Positions 53,131 to 62,172 of a stretch of 64,000 bases of DNA are shown here, piece after piece (within the stretch, counting starts at the first letter, position 1; each line of letters begins with the position of its first letter). The DNA comes from Ilyonectria destructans (Eukaryota; Ascomycota; Sordariomycetes; Hypocreales; Nectriaceae): contig JAHEWK010000035.1 in NCBI GenBank assembly GCA_020740775.1, positions 186,001-250,000 of the forward strand, given 5' to 3'. The translations under genes and the position numbers were made by a program. The notes beneath the pieces are model-generated. The model was not told the DNA's origin and ran no database searches. It was given only the letters and a program-made list of their open reading frames with translations.

Positions 53131-53359
53131 GGTCACTGTTAGAAAGAGCTTGTTGCTGCTTTGTTGAAGCGAAGCCGCCGTAATCTGGGGCACAGAGCCA
53201 GGTTTGGCGTTGCAGTTGTGCCTTGCTGCCTGGCGTGCACTACGGCAGGCCATAGGGGTGACTGTTCAAAATCCACCACGCTAGTGTCGAAATGGGCTAG
53301 CGGTATGGACATCCCGCCCCGCAGTACATTGCTCCATGTAGACTGCTGGCGGAGGCGTA

Positions 53360-53918
53360 CGGTGGCACATTAGGCACGGTCCGCCAACGGTCGAAAACCC
53401 AAAATCGCAAATTTCCATCGCCTTTGAATATAGGGCTGCAGCCCCTATAGCCCGCTATAAGATACAGGGCTCTAGCCACTATAGCTCACTATAACCTGCA
53501 ATTTTTTCAGCAGGCTACAGTGGCTCCAGCTCCTAGCTTTATAGCAAGCTATATCTACACCAGCGAGCCTCCTACTAGATGCAGGGCTGTAGCTACTATA
53601 GCCCGCTGTATTAAAGAAGGCTGCAGCCAATGTATCCCTGTGCAAGAGGCAGGGCTGCGGCTGCTGTAGCCCGTTGCGTGGCCCATTGCAAGAGAGAGGG
53701 CTGCGGCTGCTAGGGCTTGCTATATTATAGTGGGTTATAGTGGGCGAGGTGCAGTCACTATAGCCCGCTATAAAATATAGGGCTCTGACCACTATAGCCC
53801 GCTATGAAAAATGCAGATTATAGTGGGCTATAGTGGCTGTAGCCCTATATTCGATTTTCTAGAAACTTTGCGGTTTTGGGTTTCCGACCGTTGGCGGACC
53901 GTGCCTAATGTGCCACCA
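53360..53918. mobile_element. 559-bp MITE with ~45-bp inverted ends and an internal CTATAGCCCGCTATA array
   Basis: The ends read GGTGGCACATTAGGCACGGT and CCGCCAACGGTCG in inverted orientation, flanked by TA on both sides (53358-53359 and 53919-53920), so it behaves as a Tc1/mariner-type non-autonomous element. Between 53440 and 53850 there are about ten variants of (C)TATAGC(C/T)CGCTATA(A) separated by GGGCTGYAGCCNCTATAG blocks in both orientations. No reading frame is meaningful. Confidence 0.8.
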
Positions 53919-54140
53919 TAGAGGCGGACTCTCAGAGAAGATCAACGCGCGGGCTCGCTGCTGGTCCGCAGTACATTTTCCATGGCGACCCGAAGTACTC
54001 GGATCACCACGGGGCGGGGCGCCTAGACGCAAAAGGGACTGACAACCAAATTTGCTATCGCGACAAACAGGCTCAATGCGGACCAGCGGTCATCGGCAAA
54101 CTAACCTCTAGCGTGCGATTATACTAACAAAAAGCAGCCT

Positions 54141-54376
54141 CAATTTGGCAGACCGTGCTTCAGCTGCTGAGGATAGGATGCTGAACACTTGCAGAATTTG
54201 GCCTTCAAGCAGGCCTGTCATGGAACAAGCAGCGACGAGGTTGAGCAGCAAGCGATGAGACGACGATCCGTGGGGCTTGGGGTGTCAGGGACCAAATGTT
54301 CTGAAATGTGAACTAGATTGTGTCAAGGCCCTATAGGGACTTCCCTCCGGGCGAAATAAAATCCATCCATCCACCC
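54141..54376 (+). mobile_element. LINE 3'-end copy
   Basis: Matches 940-1167: CAATTTGGCAGACCGTGCTT, GAGGATAGGATGCTGAACACTTG, GGCCTTCAAGCAGGCCTGTC and the terminal GGGCGAAATAAAATCC plus ATCC repeats. The central part differs. Confidence 0.75.
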
Positions 54377-54504
54377 TTACACCAACGGGTAATAAAATAG
54401 ACTAAATGGTCGCTTAAGTAATAGTGCTTAGACCAGCAGGCGGACAAAGCAGCGCCTTGTCCGACAGGGCCTAGCCCGTTACAGCCTTTCTCTGAGCCTC
54501 CAAC

Positions 54505-54695
54505 TGTCGGAAAGCTAGAACGGCACTTTTATGGTCATGATGTGTGTGTATTCTCCCTGTAGGAGGTGTCCTCCGTGATCGATCGAGTGTTCATCTCCCC
54601 CTAAACGCATCAGGCCATCCCCAGGCCCTGACGCGGCCTTTGGCGTCACCATGTGACCACCCTATCCAATGCTCTGTACATGATCCAATCTAACA
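54505..54695. repeat. Solo LTR (191 bp) with 5-bp duplication
   Basis: TGTCGGAAAGCTAG...CCAATCTAACA flanked by CCAAC at 54500-54504 and 54696-54700. It is the same family as the LTR at 30469-33005 and retains the site (GCTCTGTACATGATCC) that is occupied by a hAT element there. Confidence 0.9.
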
Positions 54696-54736
54696 CCAAC
54701 CCCTTCGTCGCCATTCGCAATATTAGGTCCTTGCCC

Positions 54737-56362
54737 TCACTCATTACGAGACGATGACTCGATTGGTACGACAATATTTTGAAAGAATTGAATCAAGCGA
54801 TTTCCTTCGTCTGACTGGTCTCCATAGGCACATCCACTGAGAAGCCGCCTTGTTGCCTCCTCATATTTTTCTCCCATGCGATGCGCCAAGTCCCCGCCGA
54901 GTTGATGTCTGAGGAGCCTGTCTCTGCTTTGAAGAGGTGTATAGTGGGATTTCAGGAAGCTGTCGATCGGCCTCCAATACCCGATTTCGAGAAGAACAAT
55001 GCCAAGACTGTACGCGTCAAAATTGGCGTTGTAACCTTGGCGAGGGTTTGAGACGATATCTGGATGCTGGTAGGGTAACTCCTCCGGGCAGATCGAGATT
55101 GGAAGAGATAGCGCCTGTGGTGATTCTTCTCGAGAGTATCCAAATCCACAGATATACTGATCGAGATACATGTCTTGGCTGTGCTGAGACCTGCAAGGGA
55201 GAATAATGTTGGCACTGCTGAAGTTCCTATGCAGCCATTTTGCAGCGTGGAACTGGAGCAGGCCGTTTGCGAGTGTACTTGCGAGCTGAAAGCGGTTATG
55301 CAATGTCGGTAGTGGTACTGCAGATTGTCGTCGGGATTGTAGCAGGTCTCGAAGGGTCATTGTCTCTGATATACCGCCCATTTGATCGGGTAAACGGAAG
55401 ATGAGGCCAATTCTCTCTCCAACTTCGTCATGACAGTATCCAATGCAGTCTAGCACGCGAAAGGACCGAGGCTTCGGCGTTCTGCCAAGGAGCGCTGCTA
55501 GGCCTTCCGCGCGGTCGAGAAGAAGGGAGACGGTATCCAGTGACTCGCAATTGTGCCTCCGCCACTCGAGGAGCACCGGGGTGGACCCCAGAACTCCAAT
55601 GGCTCTGGAACTCCCCTCGTTTGGAGAGAGGATGTTGATCGACGGCATTGGGATAAGACGCGCAGTGCCGTATCCAGCCTGCACACCAGGTAATCTGCTA
55701 GCCTGGAGCATTAACGAATGAAGGCGCTGGCCGGAGGCTTGGGAAAGATTGTCATATGCGCTTTGCGCTGCTTCTCGGATGACGCGCAAGGTGTTGGCGT
55801 TGTCAGTGGAAGTCGATTGAAGGGCCATCATCGCGAAATCCCGTCGGTAGTTGGTCATCTGGCCCTCCTGAAGCAGGGCATTCAGGCCGTTATTTAATCG
55901 CCGAAGGTCTTCAATTAGCTTCTCAAAGTTCTTTCGGTCAAAGAGCCATCTCACAGAAAGCCTGAAGGATTTGGAACTCTGCGGCCCTTGGATGTCTTGA
56001 TTGGGAAGTTCTGGAGCACCTAGGAGATAGCAGTTGGGCGCGCGACCCTCTGCATCTTTCTGTACAGTGTCGACTTTGAGCCCGTATCTTGCTTTGAGGG
56101 TGTCTGCGTCTTTAGTTATAACGTCAATCTGGCGGAGTGTGCTGATGACGGTGTCGAGGTCTCGAGCGGGGATCAGACAAGTGGCGTCAAGCAGGCCTGC
56201 GTTGCGGCCCCAAAGTACCAGTCTCTTCTCCTCAATCTCGAGACAGCAGGCAATCATGGCGGCCTCCTTGCCTTGGTCGCGGATGGTGCGCAGGGCTTCA
56301 TAGCCTTGGATGCAGCTCGAGAAGAGCGAAACAACACCGATCGTTAGACCCGCAGCTTCCAT
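54737..56362 (-). CDS. HeLo-domain pseudokinase (MLKL-like architecture)
   Basis: The ATG at 56362 opens 541 codons; earlier in-frame codons have no ATG. Residues 1-165 form a HeLo domain like that of HET-S: MEAAGLTIGVVSLFSSCIQG, LEIEEKRLVLWGRNAGLL, then VRWLFDRKNFEKLIEDLRRL and NNGLNALL. HeLo domains are membrane-active cell-death helical bundles related to the MLKL four-helix bundle. Residues about 250-535 form a kinase-like fold: HDEVGERIGLIFRLP (hinge), FHAAKWLHRNFSSANIIL (catalytic loop), YICGFGYSREES (DFG position) and NFDAYSLGIVLLEIGYWRPI. HRD is HRN, DFG is GFG, and no VAIK lysine is seen, so it is a pseudokinase. It is head-to-head with the kinase-ankyrin gene at 56724. Membrane killing regulated by the pseudokinase is inference. 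Confidence 0.8.
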   Translation of the reverse strand: MEAAGLTIGVVSLFSSCIQGYEALRTIRDQGKEAAMIACCLEIEEKRLVLWGRNAGLLDATCLIPARDLDTVISTLRQIDVITKDADTLKARYGLKVDTVQKDAEGRAPNCYLLGAPELPNQDIQGPQSSKSFRLSVRWLFDRKNFEKLIEDLRRLNNGLNALLQEGQMTNYRRDFAMMALQSTSTDNANTLRVIREAAQSAYDNLSQASGQRLHSLMLQASRLPGVQAGYGTARLIPMPSINILSPNEGSSRAIGVLGSTPVLLEWRRHNCESLDTVSLLLDRAEGLAALLGRTPKPRSFRVLDCIGYCHDEVGERIGLIFRLPDQMGGISETMTLRDLLQSRRQSAVPLPTLHNRFQLASTLANGLLQFHAAKWLHRNFSSANIILPCRSQHSQDMYLDQYICGFGYSREESPQALSLPISICPEELPYQHPDIVSNPRQGYNANFDAYSLGIVLLEIGYWRPIDSFLKSHYTPLQSRDRLLRHQLGGDLAHRMGEKYEEATRRLLSGCAYGDQSDEGNRLIQFFQNIVVPIESSSRNE

Positions 56363-56723
56363 GTCTCTTGGGTCGCGCAGCGTTTCCTGTCGGGGAAACG
56401 GCCAAGTGGTCTGCAGATGCCGCGTTGCTTGGATTCTCAAGTTGACATGCAAAGTTGGGGGGCCGGTATGAGAATTTGTTGGATCACTAGTGGACGCCAC
56501 TCTGGTCAAGTCACGCGGAGTCGGGCCTCGTTGCCCAAGTGGCTTAGACACGTCGGCTCAGCTGAGACACTCGACTACTTAAGGTGCCTATCGTCTTGCC
56601 ACAGTTGACAGACACAGCCTTCCCTCTAGATATCATCCTTGTCCTACACCGAAGATTTTGTCGCCAACTGCACCAGCAACACAACCTCGCGTGACCCGCG
56701 AAACACTCCCCTCAACGACCGAC
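56363..56723. promoter_or_regulatory. 361-bp bidirectional promoter of the HeLo-pseudokinase and kinase-ankyrin genes
   Basis: This is the whole interval between the two ATGs. The minus-strand frame stays open back to 56551 and the plus frame back to 56658 without ATG, so true leaders are short. No TATA box is clear. Co-regulation of the two genes is the natural reading. Confidence 0.5.
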
Positions 56724-59700
56724 ATGGACTCGTCGCATCAGCGCTACGAGTCATCTGTCAGAGAGAGCTCGGCCAGCTCCGACCCCCCGGGTGACACGCC
56801 TTGTACGCCAGTGGACTTTGCAATCACTCAGCTAATCATCTTGGGGACCTGGATGCACAAGTACAACCCGGAAATCTCGAATGGCACAGTGCTCTCGGAG
56901 ACTGGCTACAGGCTCGGTTCAGCCCCAGCTAACTCTCGGCCTATCGGCCATGGATTCACGGCATCAGTTAATAGCATGAACGTAATGATCGCCAATCCTA
57001 CGACGGCACGGAACCCAAGTGGCCTCAGCGTGGTCAAGCGAGTCAGAACCTGGCACGGAAACTCCCAGGAATCGGGAATGGCCATCCTCAGAGAGTTAAA
57101 GGTCTTGATCTCGCCCCTCACACGTCGCCATCCAAATATTGTCTCATTGGAGATGTACGCCTGGGAAGTTCTTGAGGGTGGCACCCCAGCAATCTCTCCT
57201 GTGCTCTATCTGGAGCGGGCAGCTGGCAGCCTGGCAGAGCTGCAAACTCAAGAGAAGCTACCATACTCCAGGAAAAGAGCCATCATGCTTGACATATCTC
57301 GTGGACTCTCTGCTCTTCATGCAGTTGGAGTTATCCACGGTGACCTGAAATCAGAGAACGTGTTAGTCTTCCAGAACGGCAACGGGTATCTCGCGAAACT
57401 TTGCGACTTCGGCTTCAGTATCATTCTTGCCGATATAGATGGATCAAAAGCTCGCCTTGTTGGGGGAACTGCTCTCTGGATGGCACCAGAGTGCTCCAAG
57501 CGAGACACAATCCCAGCCAGTCTTCTCAAGAAAACTGACTACTACCCCCTTGGGTTGCTGTTTTGGAGGATCCTCCTGGACGGCTACAACCCTTTCTGCA
57601 TCCCCAGGTTGACAGAGGGCCGTGAACCAGAAATGTTGAAACTGTCTGAACCATCACTGTTGGTGATTGCGCAGTTTTCTGTACTTCTTCTCGAGGACTA
57701 TGTGTCCAGTTATGAGGAGATATTCCGGTTGCTCGCTGCTACCATTCAGAAACGCCCTTGGCACCGAAGTCTTGGAGCCGCACTTATGATCCTTGGCGAC
57801 TCCAACTTTCCTGTTTCTGTCCCGGCGAGCGGTCGCGTAACTCTGAACCCCCACGACCTTTTGCACGACGAGCGTTGGGGATTTCATGTCCGTAACATTG
57901 AGCCCAGTCTCCGTCGCAAAGCCTTAAAGCATCTAATGGCGGGAGCAAAAGCTGTGGAACAGGCTGCAAAAAGCTCCTTCCCGGGCTTTTGTCCCGTGTC
58001 GAGCTCGCTGCTCTCCAACACTCTGGGCGATGGGGGCTTGGACGTCGACGATGACCCCGAAGGAGCATTGCGCTTGATGACAGAATGTGCAGAGAGGCAA
58101 TACGTACCGTTCCAGTCAATCTTGGTCCGAATGTATGACTACTTTGGCATACAAATGCCAGACAAGGTGGCCAAACGTGCGAACGAATTCCTCTGGAATG
58201 GTGTGGCTAACGGCTCTGTCACTGCTTGCCTGGATTACGCAACCTACTGGCCACGGTTGAAATATCAAACGCAGGGCGAACCGGATGTCGCTCTCTTCGG
58301 CCTGAGGACATTTTTCTCGGGCGGTATTGGGATACAAGTTGACTTCAGGGTAGGAGACTTGCGAGATAAAGCTCTTCTCGAAAAACGACTCGAAAGCGGT
58401 ACATACGACAAAGCTTCGTTGCAGGCACTATACGGACTAGAACGAGGTAATAATCTGCTCCATGGAGCTGCAATGCTGAATCTGCACCGGCTGCCTGAAA
58501 TGTTGATCAGGAAGTTCAAGGCAGACGTGAACGAGCAGAACAACGACAGAGACACCCCTCTGCTCCTAGCTTGCCGCCACGGCCACTTTCCATTAATCGT
58601 CAAGCTCCTGTCCAACGGAGCCCGCGCAAACATTGCCAACAAATACGGAGAAACGCCGCTTCATTGGGTCATCAACGTGCCTAACGAGCCGACGTCGGTG
58701 AATGGTCATCATATTCAGAGCGTTTTGGAAATGTCGATCATGATGTTGAGTGATACAGGGGACCTGGAAGCAAAAGCTCAGCTGTACTCGGCCGGAGGGG
58801 ACGATTTCACACGGTTGAAATGGGCGGCCGGCACGCCGCTGCACCGAGCGGTGTCCAGACGTAACCTTGCCGCAGCTAGGTACTTACTGAAGCAAGGAGC
58901 TGATCCTCTTGTCCTTGATGGATCACCTGAAGAGGACGCCGTGACACCCTTGGACCTGGCGATGCATCACCACAACGCCCCGATGCTCAAGCTACTCCTC
59001 GATGCGAGCCAATACGACATCAATAACATTGACAAATACGGAACAACGCTTTTCAGTCGAGCTATCTCAGCCGTCACGGTATTGGAGATAATTACTATCC
59101 ATGGAAAACGGTACCCGGAGGCCATCCATGACACAATGGAGCTACTCATGTCTCGCGGCCTGAACCTAAAGGTCGCCCAAGTCACTTCGGTTGTCGGCCA
59201 GCCTACGCCATTTAGGAAGAAAATACATCTTGGGAGGAGATCTAACTACTACGAATTCGATGGTCTCTACCTGGCTGTATACTTCGAAAAGCTTGCCTGG
59301 GTGCAGTTCATGTTGAACTCGGCGCAATGTATGTCATTCCTAGACATCAACCGCCATAATGGATCCATGGGCATGACTGCTTTGCATCAAAGCGTCATAG
59401 ACGGCCGAAAGTCAATCTTCAAGGCTCTGCTTGCGGCAGGAGCTGATCCCTCGAGCCGTTTCCACGCGTTTTTAGAGAACGTGAAGGGCTTCGAAAGCAG
59501 CATGACATGTCTCCATCTGGTCGCCACCCAAGGAGATGACGATCTTTTCTTCTCTAAGAGGCTGCTGGCATACGACTTGGATCTTGACGCTTGTGACCTT
59601 TATGGAACAACGCCATTCGCTCTAGCCGTTCTCGAAGGCCATTTCCATGTTGCGAATGCACTGCTGGAGGCTGGATCTGACATCGACAAATTGATGTGTA

Positions 59701-60320
59701 TTCAAACCGCGAGTCAAGGCCGTGGGGAAACAGTTCTGGAAAGGGTTCTAGCCCAGGGAGCCAATGGCCTCCAGAGATTGCAGTACCTTCTTTCCCGTGA
59801 AAGAAGCGCCGACGATGCTGCACAGGATAAGACAAAACCATGGCTTTCTCGCCCTGGGCAGCCTGCATCATTGCGTCTTGGACATGGCAGTACTACCCTC
59901 CATTACTTTCTTCACATCAACAAAGGCCGCACAGACTCGATGTTCGTGGCATGTTTTCGTACGATTCTCGACGCATGTGGTCCGTCCCTGCTGGACGACC
60001 TGGCTCTTCCAACACCGCGACTGGACGTCAACTGTAAGAGAGTAACCCCATTGCATATCGCCGTGGAAAATGCGGATCCAGTTGTAGTGCAAATGCTCTT
60101 GGACGCAGGAGCAGATCGCTGCGTCACCAACGAAGAGGGAATTCTGCCCTTGGACGTTGGGAGGCAGCAGCTAAAGCAGCGCGGCTTATCGCAGAAGTCG
60201 CGTAACATATACCGGGACGTCATTCGTATTTTAGAGGGAAATTTGGGCAGTCCTGCAGAGTTGGAAGGTCCCGATATGGGGGAGAGGCTCTCAAGTCGGC
60301 TGCGAGACCTAATGACTTGA
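56724..60320 (+). CDS. Protein kinase with C-terminal ankyrin repeats
   Basis: The ATG at 56724 opens 1198 codons without introns. The kinase domain (about residues 70-360) has a glycine-loop region (IGHGFTASVNSM), LSVVKRV with the ATP lysine at ~105, AILRELKVL (helix C Glu), catalytic loop VIHGDLKSENVLV, DFG (KLCDFGFSI) and MAPE. Catalytic Asp and Asn are kept, with HGD in place of HRD, so it is probably active. A Sel1/TPR-like middle (ALRLMTECAERQYVPFQSIL) leads to a long ankyrin region from about residue 590 to 1170 (NNLLHGAAMLNLHRLPEML, DTPLLLACRHGHFPLIVKLL, TPLHIAVENADPVVVQMLLD). Kinase-ankyrin order recalls RIPK4/ANKK1 and fungal immune kinases. Its divergent neighbour is a HeLo pseudokinase, suggesting a signalling pair; that is inference. 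Confidence 0.85.
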   Translation: MDSSHQRYESSVRESSASSDPPGDTPCTPVDFAITQLIILGTWMHKYNPEISNGTVLSETGYRLGSAPANSRPIGHGFTASVNSMNVMIANPTTARNPSGLSVVKRVRTWHGNSQESGMAILRELKVLISPLTRRHPNIVSLEMYAWEVLEGGTPAISPVLYLERAAGSLAELQTQEKLPYSRKRAIMLDISRGLSALHAVGVIHGDLKSENVLVFQNGNGYLAKLCDFGFSIILADIDGSKARLVGGTALWMAPECSKRDTIPASLLKKTDYYPLGLLFWRILLDGYNPFCIPRLTEGREPEMLKLSEPSLLVIAQFSVLLLEDYVSSYEEIFRLLAATIQKRPWHRSLGAALMILGDSNFPVSVPASGRVTLNPHDLLHDERWGFHVRNIEPSLRRKALKHLMAGAKAVEQAAKSSFPGFCPVSSSLLSNTLGDGGLDVDDDPEGALRLMTECAERQYVPFQSILVRMYDYFGIQMPDKVAKRANEFLWNGVANGSVTACLDYATYWPRLKYQTQGEPDVALFGLRTFFSGGIGIQVDFRVGDLRDKALLEKRLESGTYDKASLQALYGLERGNNLLHGAAMLNLHRLPEMLIRKFKADVNEQNNDRDTPLLLACRHGHFPLIVKLLSNGARANIANKYGETPLHWVINVPNEPTSVNGHHIQSVLEMSIMMLSDTGDLEAKAQLYSAGGDDFTRLKWAAGTPLHRAVSRRNLAAARYLLKQGADPLVLDGSPEEDAVTPLDLAMHHHNAPMLKLLLDASQYDINNIDKYGTTLFSRAISAVTVLEIITIHGKRYPEAIHDTMELLMSRGLNLKVAQVTSVVGQPTPFRKKIHLGRRSNYYEFDGLYLAVYFEKLAWVQFMLNSAQCMSFLDINRHNGSMGMTALHQSVIDGRKSIFKALLAAGADPSSRFHAFLENVKGFESSMTCLHLVATQGDDDLFFSKRLLAYDLDLDACDLYGTTPFALAVLEGHFHVANALLEAGSDIDKLMCIQTASQGRGETVLERVLAQGANGLQRLQYLLSRERSADDAAQDKTKPWLSRPGQPASLRLGHGSTTLHYFLHINKGRTDSMFVACFRTILDACGPSLLDDLALPTPRLDVNCKRVTPLHIAVENADPVVVQMLLDAGADRCVTNEEGILPLDVGRQQLKQRGLSQKSRNIYRDVIRILEGNLGSPAELEGPDMGERLSSRLRDLMT

Positions 60321-60403
60321 CTTCTACAGCGGGTGTTATGGGATGTCGTCAAGACGTGGCCTCGCTGGCTTATAAGGGATAGGAGCTTTACGATCGGTGA
60401 TTT

Positions 60404-60700
60404 ATATGCCAATAGTCTTTTCTCAAGACACCTATACCTCTTCTCGCTATTTTCCTCGGCCACAAGGCCGAAAGGTCTGTCGTGAAAATGTTGAAGTCTG
60501 GCGCTGAGAAGCCAACACAAGACAGTGCGACTAGTGTGACGGACCGTGTTTTCGCACCGATCGATAACCAAGTCTAATGCCCCCATGATGCATGATATCT
60601 TCTGCTCATCTTCCCTCGCGCTTATGATATCTGAGTCGCCATCGCAAGGGCCTTGGCCAATACAAAGTCCCTCATCAGAGAGCGGCGATCTGGCAATCAG
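60404..60700 (-). pseudogene. Fragment of the middle region of an OrsD/TLH-type protein
   Basis: The minus frame reads ISCIMGALDLVIDRCENTVR, then CWLLSARLQHF and RPFGLVAEENSEKRYRCLEK. This parallels the relic at 38 kb (ALMMKALDRLLDRCGETVK ... RPYKAPFELVAKKSSECLYR). It lies just beyond the stop of the kinase-ankyrin gene and has no flanking coding sequence. Confidence 0.45.
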
Positions 60701-60767
60701 TGCTCGCAATAGTCCAATCAGTCCGTCTAAACTCCCCAGACTGTCCATTTAGTCCGTCCGACTTGGT

Positions 60768-60835
60768 CAGACTAGACCAGCAGTCTAGCCGAGATGCCCA
60801 GACTAGACCAGCAGTCTAGCCGAGATGCCCAGACT
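60768..60835 (+). repeat. 31-bp tandem repeat, two copies, in a CAGACT-rich tract
   Basis: The unit CAGACTAGACCAGCAGTCTA plus GCCGAGATGCC occurs at 60768-60798 and 60799-60829, followed by a partial copy. The surroundings (60718-60905) are dense in GACTA/TAGTC motifs. This may be the subterminal region of the hAT relic to its right. Confidence 0.6.
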
Positions 60836-61077
60836 GGACTATTAGTCCGTCTGTCGCCTTTAGACCAGACTACAATACAGACTACAGTCTAGACTAATAG
60901 GCTAGACCTCATAAACGACGTCTAGCTCTCCCTTCTACCTCTGGCCCCAAGCTACCCAACACATAACTAATACACTATTGCCTGATCATGTCTTTTCCGC
61001 TAGCCTACCCACAAAGTTCCTAAACATCAGGCATAGCATCCGTAGCTGCCGGAGCAACGTAGCCATGCTAGAATTCA

Positions 61078-62172
61078 TTACTTAGAAAATGGTATGTACA
61101 CCTCACAGAATGCAAAACTTACTTCCGACTGGGCTATCAGAGCGCTCCTGTCCCAGGATCGTAGGCATTCCAAAAGATTCAAAGTTTCAATGTTCATAGA
61201 TCCTCGCTGGTCGGTGACTGTCAGTCTAGCTTTGGAGAAGAGTCGCTCTGTCTCAGCAGACATAGGCGGAATCGATAGAATGTCGATGGCCATCAAGGAC
61301 AGGTTAGGGAATCTTCTTCGCTGAGCCAGTTCGAGCCACCATTTCAAAGGATCCGATATCATCATCACAGGTTCGCGACACTATACTTCGTACTCGTCAT
61401 CATCCATGTTCAAAATCGTGGCCTTTTGCTCTTTCATCCAGATCTTGTATCCATTCAGCCGTCTCGTAGTGGGTTCTTGTGCACCGCTTTGACGGAGAAT
61501 GGGACTGGGTGTGGTTGGCTTGTATGTCTTGCTCCACAGCTGCTCTACACGGGCTTTAGCCTTCTCGATCCATTCATTCTTATCTTCCCAAGTCTTCTCC
61601 ATGTATGCCCACTTGAGCGAGGGATTTAAGACCGTTGCTGCTGAATACACTGGAGAATCCTCTGTCGCTTCATAATAGTCGGCTAGTTTGGCCCAGGCAG
61701 TCTCCATCATGGTCGCCAAGTGGGGGACCGCGGTGATCTCCCTGGACGTCTCAATGTGATGAAGAAGATAATCCATAGTTGGCAGAACGTCACATATGGA
61801 ATTTCGATTGCCTTCGTTGGCCATTGTGGCATCTTGAAACGGCTCGAGAAATTTGCAAGTCTCGGTCAAAGTTGCCCAGTCGGAAGGAGTCAGGATATCC
61901 TGTTGCAGAGCCGGCTCTTGCGCACAAAAGATGGTGATAGATTGCCTGACCTTAGACCTCAGAGCCCATTCGACCATTTTGTACCACGAATTCCAAGGAG
62001 TGTCATTATCACACCGTAACCTAAGACCGTCGCTAAGGATAGTGAACGCTTGAAGCCGCTGGGGGCTCCAAGTAATGTAGACGACGATATTATGAAGTTT
62101 GCCTATCGCCCCTCGCTTTCTCCATTGCTCAATTTCCTCGTCGGACGGTCCATGGTAGGAATCTGTTGTGGG
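61078..62172 (-). pseudogene. hAT transposase relic (Tfo1-like), 3' half, two frames
   Basis: The frame 62238-61381 carries EEIEQWRKRGAIGKLHNIVVYITWSPQRLQAF, the RCDNDTPWNSWYKMVEWAL segment and SAATVLNPSLKWAYMEKTWE, typical of Restless/Tfo1-like hAT transposases. A stop at 61381 separates it from DPLKWWLELAQRRRFPNLSL and SAETERLFSKARLTVTDQRG (61368-61078), the dimerisation domain. The upstream half is cut off at 62172 by another hAT element. Dead copy. Confidence 0.7.
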
